A DNA stretch of 36,295 nucleotides from Candidatus Jacksonbacteria bacterium RIFOXYB2_FULL_44_15 (GCA_001818235.1 MHJY01000031.1:1-36295); one strand, 5' to 3'. Positions 1-8,963 are shown, counted from the stretch's first letter. Translations and numbers: made by a program. The notes: generated by a model not told the origin, from the letters alone.

Positions 1-2
1 TT

Positions 3-932
3 CTCGTCACCGGCTCCCACGGATTTATCGGTTCTTACTTGATCAAAAATCTGCTAAATAAGCGGCGAGTGCCGGCCAAAAATTTATTTTTACCGACTCA
101 CCGGCAATACGATTTATTAGAACGGTGCAATTGCGACAAAGTAGTTACCGGACAAGATATCGTGATTCACGCCGCCGCGCGCGTCGGGGGCATTGGTTAT
201 AATCAAAAACATCCGGCCGAGCTTTTTTATGACAATTTACTGATGGGTATTCAATTGATGGAATCGGCCCGGCTAGCCGGAGTTAAAAAATTTATCGCCG
301 TTGGCACAGTCTGCGCTTATCCCAAGTTTACGCCGACACCGTTTAAGGAAAAAGACATTTGGAACGGCTATCCCGAAGAGACCAACGCGCCATACGGGCT
401 GGCAAAAAAAATGCTTCTTGTTCAAGCGCAAGCTTATCGTGATCAATATGGTTTTAACGCGATTTATCTGTTGCCAGCCAATACCTATGGTCCGGGCGAT
501 GATTTTTCCGATGATAAATCACACGTGCTGGCCGCACTCATCAAAAAAGTCTCCCTGGCAAAAAATTCCAAATCTCCTTCGATTACCGCTTGGGGCACCG
601 GACAAGCGACGCGCGAATTTCTTTACGCCGCCGATGCCGCTGAAGGCATTATCCGCGCTACTGAACTTTACGATTCCAACAACCCCTTAAATCTCGGCAC
701 CGGGCAAACTGTCTCGATCACAAAACTTTTAAAGCTCATCTGCAAAATCATGAATTATAAAGGAAAGATCGTCTGGGATAAAAGCAAACCTGACGGACAG
801 CCACGGCGGCAACTCGACGTCAGCCGCGCCAAAAAATATTTAAAATTTACCGCTCGGACATCTTTGGAATCAGGCTTAAAACAAACGATCGCATGGTATC
901 AAAAAACCTTAGATAAAAACGTCAAACCTTAG
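3..932 (+). CDS. fcl: GDP-L-fucose synthase (5' partial)
   Basis: This enzyme would convert GDP-4-keto-6-deoxymannose to GDP-L-fucose (3,5-epimerisation then NADPH reduction) in the cytoplasm. The reading frame is open to the window edge and already encodes the Rossmann glycine motif TGSHGFIG in its first codons, so the gene starts upstream. A TTG at 39 lies inside the cofactor motif region and is not the true start. Family hallmarks are the GTVCAYPK segment, with the conserved Cys, and the catalytic YxxxK in APYGLAKK (Tyr codon at 393). They are followed by the PANTYGPGDDF and TREFLYAADAA segments typical of the family. The partner GDP-mannose 4,6-dehydratase is not in the window and may lie upstream. 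The Wzm gene follows after 6 nt. Another GDP-sugar epimerase of the same SDR family is possible but less likely. Confidence 0.88.
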   Translation, partial: LVTGSHGFIGSYLIKNLLNKRRVPAKNLFLPTHRQYDLLERCNCDKVVTGQDIVIHAAARVGGIGYNQKHPAELFYDNLLMGIQLMESARLAGVKKFIAVGTVCAYPKFTPTPFKEKDIWNGYPEETNAPYGLAKKMLLVQAQAYRDQYGFNAIYLLPANTYGPGDDFSDDKSHVLAALIKKVSLAKNSKSPSITAWGTGQATREFLYAADAAEGIIRATELYDSNNPLNLGTGQTVSITKLLKLICKIMNYKGKIVWDKSKPDGQPRRQLDVSRAKKYLKFTARTSLESGLKQTIAWYQKTLDKNVKP

Positions 933-938
933 CTGTTT

Positions 939-1763
939 ATGAATCCACAAGTACGCATAATTAAACCCAAAAAAGGCATTGTCGGCATTGATTTTAAGGA
1001 ACTCATCAATTTTCGTGAGCTTCTATACTTTTTTACTTGGCGCGATCTAAAAGTCCGCTACAAGCAAACATTGATCGGCGGGACTTGGGCGATTTTACAG
1101 CCGCTCCTGACGATGGTAATTTTTACTGTCTTCTTCGGTCAAATCGCTAAAATGCCTTCAGACAATATCCCTTATCCGATTTTTTCTTATAGCGGCTTAC
1201 TACTTTGGCTTTATTTTACTAACGCCTTAACCTCCGCCGCCGGGAGCATCATTGGCGACGAAAGATTAATCTCCAAAGTTTATTTTCCTCGACTATTGGT
1301 TCCAACTTCGGCCACCCTACGCTGTTTTGTCGATTATGGTCTGGCCGCTTTGATATTAGGGGCGCTGATGATTTATTACAAATTTCTATTAACGCCGGCG
1401 ATCTTGCTCTTACCAGTCATTCTGATTCTGACGTGGCTTTTGGCCACTGGTTTGGGATACTTATTGGCCGCCTTAAATGTTAAATATCGTGATATCCGCT
1501 ATGCCGTGCCTTTTTTTGTGCAACTTTTAATTTATGTCACGCCGGTAATCTATCCATTATCACTCGCCACCGGCAAATATCACTGGCTTTTGTCTTTAAA
1601 TCCCATGACCGGCCTAGTCGAAGCGCACCGTGCCGCCATTTTAGGGCATCAAGCGATTAATTTTCCTTTGCTGGGGCTGGCGGCACTAACCACGATAATT
1701 TTGTTTGTTGTCGGCATCACTTATTTTAAATCAGTCGAAAGATACTTTGCCGACATTATTTAA
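939..1763 (+). CDS. wzm: ABC-2 type polysaccharide export permease (Wzm family)
   Basis: The 274-residue integral membrane protein has the length and pattern of Wzm/TagG permeases, which form a homodimeric channel exporting undecaprenyl-linked glycan. The N-terminal FRELLYFFTWRDLKVRYKQT segment is the amphipathic, charged cytoplasmic start typical of the family. The following WAILQPLLTM helix and about six hydrophobic segments (roughly residues 55-75, 85-105, 125-150, 155-180, 190-208, 240-262) complete the fold. The start ATG is preceded by AT-rich sequence without a Shine-Dalgarno site. The gene lies 8 nt before its ATPase partner, as in classical wzm-wzt pairs. The substrate cannot be read from the permease. 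Confidence 0.93.
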   Translation: MNPQVRIIKPKKGIVGIDFKELINFRELLYFFTWRDLKVRYKQTLIGGTWAILQPLLTMVIFTVFFGQIAKMPSDNIPYPIFSYSGLLLWLYFTNALTSAAGSIIGDERLISKVYFPRLLVPTSATLRCFVDYGLAALILGALMIYYKFLLTPAILLLPVILILTWLLATGLGYLLAALNVKYRDIRYAVPFFVQLLIYVTPVIYPLSLATGKYHWLLSLNPMTGLVEAHRAAILGHQAINFPLLGLAALTTIILFVVGITYFKSVERYFADII

Positions 1764-1771
1764 AATTTTTT

Positions 1772-3004
1772 ATGGACGCGATTAAAGTGCAAGGAATCGG
1801 TAAAAAATATAAACGCGGACAATACGCCGGCTATTTAACGTTACGCGATAGTCTGATGGGGCTATTTAAACGTCCACAGACCGACAACCCCTTAAGCAAA
1901 AAAGAATTTTGGGCGTTGCAAGACATTTCTTTTGAAGTTAAGGAAGGCGAGGTGATTGGTATTATCGGCTCAAACGGCGCTGGCAAATCAACTCTTTTAA
2001 AAATTTTAACCGGCATCACCGAGCCGACTGCCGGAACTGCCCTTATCAAAGGCCGCGTCGGTAGTCTTTTGGAGGTTGGAACCGGATTTCATCCAGAGCT
2101 GACTGGCCGGGAAAATATTTATTTAAACGGCGCTATTCTCGGCATGCCCAGATCCGAAATTAGGAGAAAATTTGACCAAATTGTTGATTTTGCCGGCGTT
2201 GAACAATTTATCGACACCCCGGTTAAACGCTTCTCGAGTGGTATGCAAGTGCGGCTGGCTTTCGCGGTAGCCGCGCATTTGGAGCCAGAGATATTGTTGA
2301 TTGATGAAGTGCTGGCAGTGGGAGACGCGGCTTTTCAAAAAAAAAGTTTAGCCAAAATGGAGGAAGTTACTCAAAAACAAGGACGGACTATTTTATTTGT
2401 CAGCCACAATATGGAGGCAATCCAAAACTTGTGCGAAACATGCGTCTGGTTAGATAATGGCCAAGTAAAGATGATCGGCCAAACAAAACAAGTTATAGAA
2501 GCTTATCTTAAATCATCAGTCATCAATCAAGCTGTAAAAAAATTCTCGGCTAAACAAAATAAGGAAGCTCAAATAAATAAAATTACCGTCAAAAATGCAA
2601 CCGGACAAGTAACCACTGTTCTAGATTTTGCTTGCCCGTTTTCGATTGAGATTGAATATGAACTAGCAAAAGATATACCGCAATTTTTCTTAATGCTAAA
2701 AATTGGGCACGAATCAGTCCGAGAAAAATATGTTTTGATTGGTTTAAGCAATGATAATAATTACCCTAATCCAACCAAGAAAGGTAAATATAAAGCAGTC
2801 GTTATCATCCCCCCTTTTCTAAACACCGGACGATATAATTTTTTTGTGGCGCTGACAACCCATATGATTCCCTATTTAGATAGTAGCGAATCTATTTCCA
2901 TTACCCTTAATCAATTAAGTTCATCGCCCTATCCGATGATACACCGAAATCCTGAAAGTCAAGTATTAATCCCTTTAAAATGGAATATTACTCAACCATT
3001 CTAA
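1772..3004 (+). CDS. wzt: Polysaccharide ABC transporter ATPase with C-terminal glycan-binding domain (Wzt)
   Basis: This is the cytoplasmic ATPase that drives Wzm-mediated export. Residues 1-245 are the nucleotide-binding domain: Walker A GSNGAGKST at 66-74, signature FSSGM at 154-158, Walker B ILLIDE at 174-179 and the H-loop SHN at 211-213. From about residue 265 to 400 a beta-rich region follows that matches the extra Wzt C-terminal domain. In E. coli O8/O9a-type systems this domain recognises the modified non-reducing end of the finished glycan. Its presence implies a chain-end cap (methyl, phosphate or a special sugar) made by one of the several methyltransferases or transferases downstream. 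That last step is inference. A 42-nt A/T-rich gap follows. Confidence 0.93.
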   Translation: MDAIKVQGIGKKYKRGQYAGYLTLRDSLMGLFKRPQTDNPLSKKEFWALQDISFEVKEGEVIGIIGSNGAGKSTLLKILTGITEPTAGTALIKGRVGSLLEVGTGFHPELTGRENIYLNGAILGMPRSEIRRKFDQIVDFAGVEQFIDTPVKRFSSGMQVRLAFAVAAHLEPEILLIDEVLAVGDAAFQKKSLAKMEEVTQKQGRTILFVSHNMEAIQNLCETCVWLDNGQVKMIGQTKQVIEAYLKSSVINQAVKKFSAKQNKEAQINKITVKNATGQVTTVLDFACPFSIEIEYELAKDIPQFFLMLKIGHESVREKYVLIGLSNDNNYPNPTKKGKYKAVVIIPPFLNTGRYNFFVALTTHMIPYLDSSESISITLNQLSSSPYPMIHRNPESQVLIPLKWNITQPF

Positions 3005-3046
3005 AAAAATGGAAAAAATGATTTTAGAAAAAACTAACTAATTATT

Positions 3047-4030
3047 ATGCTCAAAAATAAAACAATTCTAATTACCGGCGGGACAGGTTCTTTTGGGCAA
3101 TCCTTTGTGGAGCATGTTTTGAAAATGTCCGCGCCTAAGTCAATTCGCATTTACAGTCGCGACGAACTCAAACAATACGAAATGCGAAAAAAACTAAATT
3201 ATCATCCCCGGCTACGGTTTTTAATTGGCGATGTTCGCGACGGCGAGCGCTTGCGGCGTGCAGTTGAAGGTGTAGATATTTTAATTCACACCGCGGCCTT
3301 AAAGCAAGTTCCAGCTTGCGAATATAATCCAATAGAAGCCATCAAGACGAACATCAATGGAGCAATAAATGTAATCGAAGCCAGCCTTGACAATCGCGTC
3401 GAAAAAGTTATCGCCTTAAGCACCGACAAAGCCGTTAATCCGATTAATTTATACGGCGCCACTAAACTTTGTTCCGACAAGCTATTTATTCAAGCCAATG
3501 CTTATATAGGCAATCGACCGACGCGCTTTGCAGTAATTCGCTACGGCAACGTTTTGGCGAGTCGCGGTAGCGTAATACCGTTGTTTCGAGAACAACTCTT
3601 GGCAGGCAAAAAATTAACATTGACGAGCGAACAAATGACGCGCTTCTGGATTACTTTAGACCAGGCAGTGAAATTTGTAATTACTTCCCTTAAAATGATG
3701 CGCGGCGGCGAAATTTTTGTGCCTAAATTGCCGAGCATGAAAATTATCGACTTAATTAAGGCCATTGATTCAAAAGCGCAATTTAAAACCATCGGACTGA
3801 GAGCAGGCGAAAAATTAGATGAATATTTAATTTCAAACGAAGAAGGCAATCGTACCTATGAACTCAAGGATCGCTATATTATTGAACCAGAAGAAAATTT
3901 CGTTGATTCAGGGCAACTGTCGAATAAGCTCACCAAACGCCCCCCCGCCGAGTTTAATTACAATAGCCGCGACAACCAGTGGTGGTTAACTCAAGCCGAA
4001 ATGAGAAAAATTTTAAATCAGCTTAACTAG
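3047..4030 (+). CDS. pseB: UDP-GlcNAc 4,6-dehydratase (inverting), PseB type
   Basis: This soluble SDR enzyme removes water from UDP-GlcNAc and inverts C5, giving UDP-2-acetamido-2,6-dideoxy-L-arabino-hexos-4-ulose, the first step to pseudaminic acid. The Rossmann motif GGTGSFG is at residues 11-17, catalytic TDK at 126-128 and the Tyr/Lys pair in YGATK at 136-140. The 327-residue length and the RDELKQYEM and ALKQVPACEYNP segments are typical of PseB/FlaA1. Unlike the second 4,6-dehydratase at the end of the window it has no membrane domain and keeps the Tyr. The pseC-like gene follows after 9 nt, confirming the pathway. Confidence 0.94.
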   Translation: MLKNKTILITGGTGSFGQSFVEHVLKMSAPKSIRIYSRDELKQYEMRKKLNYHPRLRFLIGDVRDGERLRRAVEGVDILIHTAALKQVPACEYNPIEAIKTNINGAINVIEASLDNRVEKVIALSTDKAVNPINLYGATKLCSDKLFIQANAYIGNRPTRFAVIRYGNVLASRGSVIPLFREQLLAGKKLTLTSEQMTRFWITLDQAVKFVITSLKMMRGGEIFVPKLPSMKIIDLIKAIDSKAQFKTIGLRAGEKLDEYLISNEEGNRTYELKDRYIIEPEENFVDSGQLSNKLTKRPPAEFNYNSRDNQWWLTQAEMRKILNQLN

Positions 4031-4039
4031 ATTAACCTT

Positions 4040-5155
4040 ATGCCTTACATTCCTTATGGGAAACAGACTATTGATACTCAAGATATTAAGACTGTCGAAG
4101 CAACCCTAAAATCAGACTGGCTAACCCAGGGCCCAAAAATTCAGGCTTTTGAAAAAGCACTGGCAAACTATTGCAGGGCAAAGTACGCTGTTGCGGTCAG
4201 TTCAGGCACTGCGGCACTGCACCTAGCATACCTCGCGACTGGACTGGCACATGGCGATGAAGTTATTACGACACCGAACACTTTTGTGGCAACAACTAAT
4301 ATGGTGCTGGCTTGCGGAGCCAAACCAGTTTTTGCTGATATTAGACTTGATACCTATAACCTTGACGAAACTAAAATCGAGACCTTGATTACACCACGCA
4401 CCAAAATGATTGTGCCAGTTCATTTTGCTGGCCAGCCCGCCGAAATGTCGACAATTTTGCGCCTTGCCAAAAAACATCAATTATTAGTAATAGAAGACGC
4501 CTGCCACGCCCTGGGAGCTGAATATCAAAACAAAAAAATCGGTGCACTAGGCTCAGACATGACGATTTTTAGCTTTCATCCGGTTAAGCCGATTACCACC
4601 GGTGAAGGCGGAGCGATCGTTACGAATAATAGAAAATATTACGCCCAGCTTCTGTTGTTGCGCAGTCATGGCATCAAAAAAGACCGCCGTGGATTTAATG
4701 TTATGACCGCCCTTGGTTATAACTACCGTTTAACCGATATTCAAAGTTCGCTAGGCTTAAGCCAATTAAAAAAGTTGGACCGCTTCTTAACGAAAAGACG
4801 CCAAATAGTTGGTTGGTATCAGGCAGAACTTAAACAAATCTCAAATATTATTCTGCCGATTGAGGTTTCACCGGCAAAAAGTGGCTGGCATTTATACGTC
4901 ATCCGCGTCAAGAAGGCGAAACTACGCAATCAACTATTTACTTACCTCAAAAATCACGGCATTGGCGTTAACTTTCATTATCCGGCAGTCTATCGTCATC
5001 CATATTACCGACAAAGCGGCTATAAAAACGTGCATCTTATCAATGAAGAAACCTATCAAAGTTCATGTCTGACTTTGCCTTGTTATGTGCAATTAACCAA
5101 GGCCAATATTCAATATATCAGCAATTGTCTTAAACATTTTCTATTAAATCATTAA
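4040..5155 (+). CDS. pseC: UDP-4-keto-6-deoxy-AltNAc aminotransferase, PseC type
   Basis: This PLP-dependent DegT/DnrJ-family aminotransferase (371 residues) would install the 4-amino group on the PseB product, yielding UDP-4-amino-4,6-dideoxy-beta-L-AltNAc. The PLP lysine is K183 in FHPVKPITTGEGG, the same number as I recall for the H. pylori enzyme. The VSSGTAALHLAY phosphate-binding stretch and the IEDACHALGA motif are intact. The N-terminal start MPYIPYGKQTID is the usual PseC beginning. The gene sits directly between pseB and the WbqC/formyltransferase pair, so its amino sugar product is the likely acceptor for formylation. No Shine-Dalgarno site precedes the ATG. Confidence 0.92.
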   Translation: MPYIPYGKQTIDTQDIKTVEATLKSDWLTQGPKIQAFEKALANYCRAKYAVAVSSGTAALHLAYLATGLAHGDEVITTPNTFVATTNMVLACGAKPVFADIRLDTYNLDETKIETLITPRTKMIVPVHFAGQPAEMSTILRLAKKHQLLVIEDACHALGAEYQNKKIGALGSDMTIFSFHPVKPITTGEGGAIVTNNRKYYAQLLLLRSHGIKKDRRGFNVMTALGYNYRLTDIQSSLGLSQLKKLDRFLTKRRQIVGWYQAELKQISNIILPIEVSPAKSGWHLYVIRVKKAKLRNQLFTYLKNHGIGVNFHYPAVYRHPYYRQSGYKNVHLINEETYQSSCLTLPCYVQLTKANIQYISNCLKHFLLNH

Positions 5156-5156
5156 T

Positions 5157-5849
5157 ATGAGATGCGCCATCATGCAACCAAATTATTTACCATGGGCTGG
5201 CTATTTTAATCTAATCGATAATTGCGACGTATTTGTCTTTTTAGATCATGTTCAATATACAAAAAACGAATGGATTAATCGCAATCGAATCAAAATTCCC
5301 AAGGATTGGATATATTTAACAGTACCTATAAAAACAAGCGGCAAACTCTGCCAACCTATTATGGAAACAGAAATTGACAATAACGCCAATTGGCAAAAAA
5401 AACATTGGCGATCAATACAATTCAATTATGCCAAAGCGCCCTACTACGATGAGTTTAGCTCAGTTCTTCAAGAAATTTATCAAAAAAAATGGGTATATAT
5501 ATCAGATCTAAATATAACATCTACTAAAATAATAATGGATAATCTGGGTTTAAAAAAAGAAATATCATTTTCTTCTAAAATGAATGTTGCGGGACATAAA
5601 ACAGATTTGGTAATAAATATCTGCAAACAACTAAAAGCCACGGAGTACATCTCGCCTTTAGGCGCTAATGCGTATATTGAGGAAGATAAATTCAAACAAA
5701 ACAATATCAAGCTAATTTATCAAACCTATTTAAATCATCACCCAATTTATCCCCAGCTTTGGGGCAAATTCGTGTCCCATCTTTCTATAATAGATTTAAT
5801 CTTCAATTGCGGTAAAAACGCCCGGCAATTTATTAAATATGATCAATAA
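5157..5849 (+). CDS. WbqC-like family protein
   Basis: The 230-residue protein opens with MRCAIMQPNYLPWAGYFNLI and continues DVFVFLDHVQYTKNEWINRNRIK, which are the defining motifs of the WbqC-like family found in O-antigen and flagellin-glycosylation clusters. The biochemical activity of this family is not known to me; a role in acylating or modifying an amino sugar has been a common guess. It begins 2 nt after pseC stops and overlaps the following formyltransferase-like gene by 11 nt, so the two are probably translationally coupled and act on the same intermediate. The gene is conspicuously A/T-rich (one 60-base line at 5461 has 13 G/C) compared with pseC, hinting at a different origin. Confidence 0.85.
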   Translation: MRCAIMQPNYLPWAGYFNLIDNCDVFVFLDHVQYTKNEWINRNRIKIPKDWIYLTVPIKTSGKLCQPIMETEIDNNANWQKKHWRSIQFNYAKAPYYDEFSSVLQEIYQKKWVYISDLNITSTKIIMDNLGLKKEISFSSKMNVAGHKTDLVINICKQLKATEYISPLGANAYIEEDKFKQNNIKLIYQTYLNHHPIYPQLWGKFVSHLSIIDLIFNCGKNARQFIKYDQ

Positions 5850-6522
5850 AGAAACTTATATCGTTGCGACCATCAATTCTTGGAATTTAACAAATTTCCA
5901 AAATAAACTTGGTATAAAAAATAATTTCTATCTGATTAAAGAGAAAAAGGATTTGACCTATCCCAGGCTGAAAAAAATAAAACCGCGATATGTTTTTTTC
6001 CCTCATTGGTCGTGGATCATCCCCGAGAAAATCTGGTCTAATTTCGAATGTATTGTCTTTCACATGACCGATTTGCCTTACGGACGCGGCGGCACGCCAT
6101 TGCAAAATTTAATTATCAGAGGCCATCGCAAAACAAAAATTTCAGCTCTCAAGGTTGATAAAGGGCTTGATACCGGGGATATTTATTATAAAGAGAATTT
6201 GAGTTTAGAAGGCAACGCTGTAAAAATTTATAAAAGAGCTTCGAAAATAGTTTTCCAAAAAATGATACCCTTAATCGTCAAAAACAAACCGATACCGCAG
6301 AAACAACAAGGGCGCACCGAGATTTTTAAACGCCGTACACCGGCCGAGAGCAAAATCCCTAATAACCTTACCGTGGAAAAAATGTACGATTTTATTCGCA
6401 TGCTTGACGCCCCGGGTTATCCGAAAGCTTTTATGGAAACCAAAAAATTAAAAATTGATTTTTCCCAAGCGCAACTTAAAAACAACCAATTAACGGCAAA
6501 AACCCAAATTTATGGCAAATAA
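5839..6522 (+). CDS. Formyltransferase-like protein (sugar N-formyltransferase candidate)
   Basis: This 227-residue protein carries the core of the formyltransferase fold (10-formyl-THF dependent): HMTDLPYGRGGTPLQN at 75-90, which parallels the HxSLLPKyRGxxP loop, and GLDTGDIYYK at 109-118 with the usual acidic residues. Canonical members have an Asn two residues before the catalytic His; here the segment is CIVFH, so that Asn is replaced by Val. The tRNA-binding C-terminal domain of methionyl-tRNA formyltransferase is absent, so a sugar substrate is far more likely. Next to pseB/pseC, the natural reading is N-formylation of the 4-amino group, as in N-formylated pseudaminic acids. The missing Asn makes the exact chemistry uncertain. 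It overlaps the genes on both sides by 11 nt. Confidence 0.75.
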   Translation: MINKETYIVATINSWNLTNFQNKLGIKNNFYLIKEKKDLTYPRLKKIKPRYVFFPHWSWIIPEKIWSNFECIVFHMTDLPYGRGGTPLQNLIIRGHRKTKISALKVDKGLDTGDIYYKENLSLEGNAVKIYKRASKIVFQKMIPLIVKNKPIPQKQQGRTEIFKRRTPAESKIPNNLTVEKMYDFIRMLDAPGYPKAFMETKKLKIDFSQAQLKNNQLTAKTQIYGK

Positions 6523-7183
6523 CATTTTACTCATTGCCGCCCACCCTGATGACGAAATTCTGGGTGCCGGCGGAACACTTTTAAAACATAGCCGCGAAAA
6601 AGATTCCGTAAATCTTTTGATTTTGGGTGATGGAATTACCTCGCGCGACATCCATTCGGATGTTAAAGCGAGACAACATCAAGCAAAGCGCGCTGCCAAA
6701 GCGCTGGGTGCCCGCCGACTAATTTTAAAAAGTTTACCGGATAATCAATTTGATACGATCCCACTTTTAGAAATCACTAAAATAATTGAGCAAGCCATTA
6801 TCGAAATCAAACCGCAAATTATTTACACGCACCATCTTCATGATTTAAATATTGACCATCAACTGACCGCCCAAGCGGTCTTAACGGCCTGTCGTCCGCA
6901 ACCGGACTTCTGCGTCAAAAAAATCCTGAGCTTCGAAACACCATCCGCCACCGAATGGCAATTTAAAGAACCATCGAGCATCTTTTGCCCGAATGTTTAT
7001 AATAATATCACTGAATTTATCGATTTAAAAATCAATATCCTAAAAATTTATCAAAGTGAGTTACGCCAATATCCACATCCCAGGTCTACTCAAGGCATAA
7101 AAATTTTAGCGCGCTATCGCGGCCAAGAAGTTGGTTTCGCCTACGCCGAAGCTTTTCAGATAATACGGCTACTGAACGATTAG
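6512..7183 (+). CDS. PIG-L/LmbE family N-deacetylase
   Basis: The 223-residue protein has the zinc-binding signature HPDDE at residues 11-15 and the second motif THHLHDLNIDHQ, both hallmarks of the PIG-L/LmbE/BshB deacetylase family. Members remove N-acetyl groups from GlcNAc-type substrates, including sugar nucleotides and antibiotic precursors. Here it follows PseB, PseC, WbqC-like and formyltransferase-like genes and precedes an oxidoreductase by 1 nt. The inferred job is deacetylation of an N-acetyl sugar intermediate so that another acyl group can be placed. Codon content is more G/C-rich than the genes on both sides (35 G/C in the 60 bases from 6661). The substrate itself cannot be read from the sequence. 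Confidence 0.87.
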   Translation: MANNILLIAAHPDDEILGAGGTLLKHSREKDSVNLLILGDGITSRDIHSDVKARQHQAKRAAKALGARRLILKSLPDNQFDTIPLLEITKIIEQAIIEIKPQIIYTHHLHDLNIDHQLTAQAVLTACRPQPDFCVKKILSFETPSATEWQFKEPSSIFCPNVYNNITEFIDLKINILKIYQSELRQYPHPRSTQGIKILARYRGQEVGFAYAEAFQIIRLLND

Positions 7184-7184
7184 T

Positions 7185-8180
7185 ATGAAAATTTTAATTA
7201 TAGGGTGCGGTTCAATTGGAGAAAGGCATATTAAAAATCTAAAAAAAATTTCAAAAAGAAATGAACTTTTTGTTTTTGATAAAGATTGGGAAAGATTAAA
7301 ACTAGTAAAAAAAAAATATCAAGTAAAAATAGTCACCAACCTCGCTGGAATCTTACTTAAAGAACAATTTTCGTGCGCCTTAATATGTACCACCCCTAAT
7401 ACTCATGTTAAACTGGCTCAAAAACTTGCTGATTACAACATTCCTTTGTTCATTGAAAAACCCTTATCTCATAATTTCCTGGGATTAAATCGGCTGCGGC
7501 AAACAATAAAAAATAAAACATTACCAGTTTTGATTGGGTATAATCTGCATTTTCACCCCGGTCTAATCTTAATTAAACAATTGCTTGCGGAGAAAAAAAT
7601 CGGACGTCTGCTTTCTATTCGTATTGAGGCAGGACAATATCTCCCTGATTGGCGTCCTTGGCAGGATTATCGGCAAAGTTATACTTCGCGGTCGGCCTTG
7701 GGCGGCGGTATTATCTTAGATGGATCGCATGAGATAGATTATCTCTGTTGGCTTTTGTCTAAGAATAAGCCGGTGGAAATTTTATGTTGGGCCGAAAAAA
7801 TAAGCGACTTAGAAGTCGACACTGAAGACACGGCAGAAATCCTATTAAAATTTGACAACGCGATCATTGCAAATATTCATTTAGACTTTACGCAAAGGGT
7901 TTATAGTCGCTCTTGTAAATTAATCGGGACCACCGGAACTATTTTCTGGGATTACCCAGCCAAACAAGTTCGACTATATACGGCAAAACAAAAAAAATGG
8001 CTGGTCTTTAAATTTAAATTTCAGCCCAATGATATGTACCTAGCTGAAATGAAACATTTCCTGAAAGTAGCCGCTGGGCAAGAAAAACCTTTAGTTACAC
8101 TTAAGGCAGCGGAAAACACATTAAAAATTGCTTTGAGCGCAAAAAAATCAGCTTTGATTAATAAAAAAATATCATTGTAA
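7185..8180 (+). CDS. Gfo/Idh/MocA family NAD(P)-dependent sugar oxidoreductase
   Basis: The 331-residue protein has an N-terminal Rossmann fold with GCGSIGERH at 7-15 and the catalytic EKPL motif at 91-94. The C-terminal domain contains GGGIILDGSHEIDYLCW, in which the His is the usual second active-site residue. Family members oxidise or reduce sugar hydroxyls/ketones in amino-sugar pathways. It is immediately followed by the SpsF-type cytidylyltransferase, so a role in the nonulosonic acid block is likely, but which carbon it works on is unknown. Composition is strongly A/T-rich (13 G/C in the 60 bases from 7261), marking the beginning of a compositionally different block. Confidence 0.88.
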   Translation: MKILIIGCGSIGERHIKNLKKISKRNELFVFDKDWERLKLVKKKYQVKIVTNLAGILLKEQFSCALICTTPNTHVKLAQKLADYNIPLFIEKPLSHNFLGLNRLRQTIKNKTLPVLIGYNLHFHPGLILIKQLLAEKKIGRLLSIRIEAGQYLPDWRPWQDYRQSYTSRSALGGGIILDGSHEIDYLCWLLSKNKPVEILCWAEKISDLEVDTEDTAEILLKFDNAIIANIHLDFTQRVYSRSCKLIGTTGTIFWDYPAKQVRLYTAKQKKWLVFKFKFQPNDMYLAEMKHFLKVAAGQEKPLVTLKAAENTLKIALSAKKSALINKKISL

Positions 8181-8209
8181 TCATTTATAACTATTAATTT
8201 TAGATCATT

Positions 8210-8962
8210 ATGATTATCGGCGCAATTATTCAAGCCAGGACCAACTCAACTAGATTGCCAAATAAAGTACTTTTACCCTTACAGGAAAAAAGTGTTTTAG
8301 AACACGTGATTATCAGAGTTCGCCAAGCTCGAAAGATAAATAAAATTATTGTCGCCACCACTAAAAATAGTAGCGATGATAAAATTGTACAAATTTGCCA
8401 CAATATGCAGATCAACTATTTTCGGGGTAGTGAAAATGACGTTTTGGATAGATACTATCAGGCAGCCAAAAAATTTAATCTTAATGATATAGTGAGAATT
8501 ACCGGTGATTGCCCAGTGACAGATCCGACAATTATCGATCAAGTAATATATTTATATCAAAAAAAAAATTTAGCTTATGCCACCAATGTTATACCGCCGA
8601 CTTTTCCGGACGGGCTAGATGTGGAAATTTTCTCCAGGCAAGCACTGGACAAAGCCTGGCGCGAGGCAAAATTAAAATCCGCTAGAGAACATGTAACAGT
8701 TTACATGTGGCAAAACCCCCATCTATTTAAACAAAGCCATCTTAAAAATAAAGTGGATTTGTCTAAACGAAGATGGGTCCTAGATAATCCAGAAGACTAT
8801 GAATTTATGAAGCAAATTTTTACTCAACTGTACCAAAGCAAACCTAATTTTAGATTAAAGCATGTACTAAACTTTTTAACTGCTCATCCAAATATAGAAA
8901 AAATAAACCAAGGTATAAAAAGGAACGAGGGGTTGCTAAAATCCTTTCGAGAAGATAAATAA
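8210..8962 (+). CDS. SpsF-type cytidylyltransferase (CMP-nonulosonate synthetase candidate)
   Basis: The protein (250 residues) opens with IIGAIIQARTNSTRLPNK, the SpsF variant of the nucleotide-binding loop of CMP-sialate synthetases. It also contains SENDVLDRYYQAA and RITGDCPVTDP. SpsF proteins are encoded next to NeuB-like synthases in Bacillus spore coat and many flagellin glycosylation clusters and are taken to activate a nonulosonic acid with CTP. A NeuB-type gene lies 4.5 kb downstream at 13488. The usual spsG/pseG neighbour (UDP-sugar hydrolase) is absent in this window. A general nucleotidyltransferase acting on another sugar acid is the alternative. The APRT gene follows after 1 nt. 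Confidence 0.8.
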   Translation: MIIGAIIQARTNSTRLPNKVLLPLQEKSVLEHVIIRVRQARKINKIIVATTKNSSDDKIVQICHNMQINYFRGSENDVLDRYYQAAKKFNLNDIVRITGDCPVTDPTIIDQVIYLYQKKNLAYATNVIPPTFPDGLDVEIFSRQALDKAWREAKLKSAREHVTVYMWQNPHLFKQSHLKNKVDLSKRRWVLDNPEDYEFMKQIFTQLYQSKPNFRLKHVLNFLTAHPNIEKINQGIKRNEGLLKSFREDK

Positions 8963-8963
8963 T

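Noticed and set aside
301-690. A 129-codon + strand frame within the GDP-fucose synthase gene.
   Set aside because: It is a frame-shifted shadow of a conserved gene, without a recognisable domain.
3005-3046. Promoter between wzt and pseB.
   Set aside because: The 42-nt A/T-rich gap has no pair of boxes at suitable spacing that stands out from the background.
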